From Lentzea pudingi (GTDB lineage: Bacteria > Actinomycetota > Actinomycetes > Mycobacteriales > Pseudonocardiaceae), in contig NZ_BMNC01000002.1 of the NCBI RefSeq assembly GCF_014646255.1, positions 742,140 through 806,139 on the forward strand: a DNA stretch of 64,000 bases, given 5' to 3'. Within the stretch, counting starts at the first letter, position 1, and each line of letters opens with the position of its first letter. Position numbers and translations under genes: made by a program. The notes under the pieces are model-generated. The model was not told the DNA's origin and ran no database searches. It worked only from the letters and a program-made list of their open reading frames with translations. Shown here in pieces: positions 63,707 through 64,000 of the stretch.

Positions 63707-64000
63707 ATGCGACTCGTGTCGCGCATTCTCCGCCCGCGCGTCGAAGCCACCGCGCACTGCGACCTGCCGTGCGGTGTCTACGACCCCGCGCAGGCCCGCA
63801 TCGAGGCCGAGTCGGTCAAGGCGGTCCAGGAGAAGTACCAGGCCAACGAGGACCCGGAGTTCCGGGAGCGCGCCATCCTGATCAAGGAGCAGCGCAGCGA
63901 GCTCGTCAAGCACCACCTGTGGGTGCTGTGGACGGACTACTTCAAGCCGCCGCACTTCGAGAAGTACCCCGAGCTGCACGACCTGTTCAACCGCGCCACC
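63707..64000 (+). CDS. sodN: nickel-containing superoxide dismutase (partial, 3' end outside window)
   Basis: 98 codons of an enzyme that is usually about 131 residues including the propeptide. The nickel hook HCDLPCGVYD begins at His17, so the propeptide is 16 residues, cut by SodX. His17, Cys18 and Cys22 are the known nickel ligands. GGGAGGAAC precedes ATG 63707. It converts superoxide in the cytoplasm. The gene runs off the right edge with no frameshift visible. Confidence 0.95.
   Translation, partial: MRLVSRILRPRVEATAHCDLPCGVYDPAQARIEAESVKAVQEKYQANEDPEFRERAILIKEQRSELVKHHLWVLWTDYFKPPHFEKYPELHDLFNRAT

Overview
The window is high-GC, gene-dense actinobacterial chromosome. GTG and TTG starts are frequent, many genes overlap by 4 bases, and several genes look leaderless. 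It carries actinobacterial hallmarks: a fused Kgd-type 2-oxoglutarate enzyme, nickel superoxide dismutase with its S26 maturation protease, an SSI-type subtilisin inhibitor, a HutF-type histidine pathway and a DUF6104 protein. A member of the Pseudonocardiales (Lentzea/Saccharothrix-like) fits best; that is inference from gene content only.

Layout. 1-5228: O-acetylhomoserine sulfhydrylase with an upstream sulfur-gene leader peptide, a Gfo/Idh oxidoreductase, and a divergent NrtR-like Nudix regulator / SPFH protein / NAD-kinase-like locus around a 23-bp palindrome. 5160-11000: MHS transporter, secreted SGNH hydrolase, SSI inhibitor, UbiB-like kinase, a small unknown protein and a VTT/DedA membrane protein. 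11034-13076: three Y-RNA-like genes in tandem in front of a Ro60-like (Rsr) gene. 13154-19033: HxlR regulator, glycine-riboswitch-controlled gcvH-sdaA, alanine dehydrogenase, and a DHA2 efflux pump with its TetR regulator. 19331-25574: two small proteins, an ABC-2 transporter and a fused double ABC exporter. 25611-26154: G-rich tandem repeats and a 126-bp inverted repeat. 26326-34002: ATP-grasp protein, kgd, DUF6104 and a NACHT ATPase. 34004-39622: aldo/keto reductase, then two copies of a subtilase/HTH-regulator module. 39689-46741: histidine utilisation operon (hutH-hutU-M20 hydrolase-hutF-hutI) interrupted by a miniature TnpB-type element. 46817-51472: ECF sigma/anti-sigma pair, IclR and MarR regulators, haloalkane-dehalogenase-like hydrolase and a tandem GNAT. 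51504-56163: osmoprotectant ABC transporter operon interrupted by a complete tnpB element. 56296-64000: BpsA-like protein, PAS/GGDEF/EAL protein, malic enzyme, RmlC-like epimerase, SodX and the start of sodN.

The most notable observation concerns the two related TnpB-type elements. Both have a left end directly after TTCAT and a right end at TCAA. Both sit exactly in a stop/start junction of an operon running on the opposite strand. Removing either element in silico restores an ATGA overlap between the flanking genes. The right end re-creates a TGA stop for the upstream gene and the left end supplies a GGAGGA ribosome-binding site to the downstream gene, so the insertions look translationally neutral. 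The smaller copy has lost tnpB but keeps an omega-RNA-like right end, which the intact TnpB could in principle use in trans.
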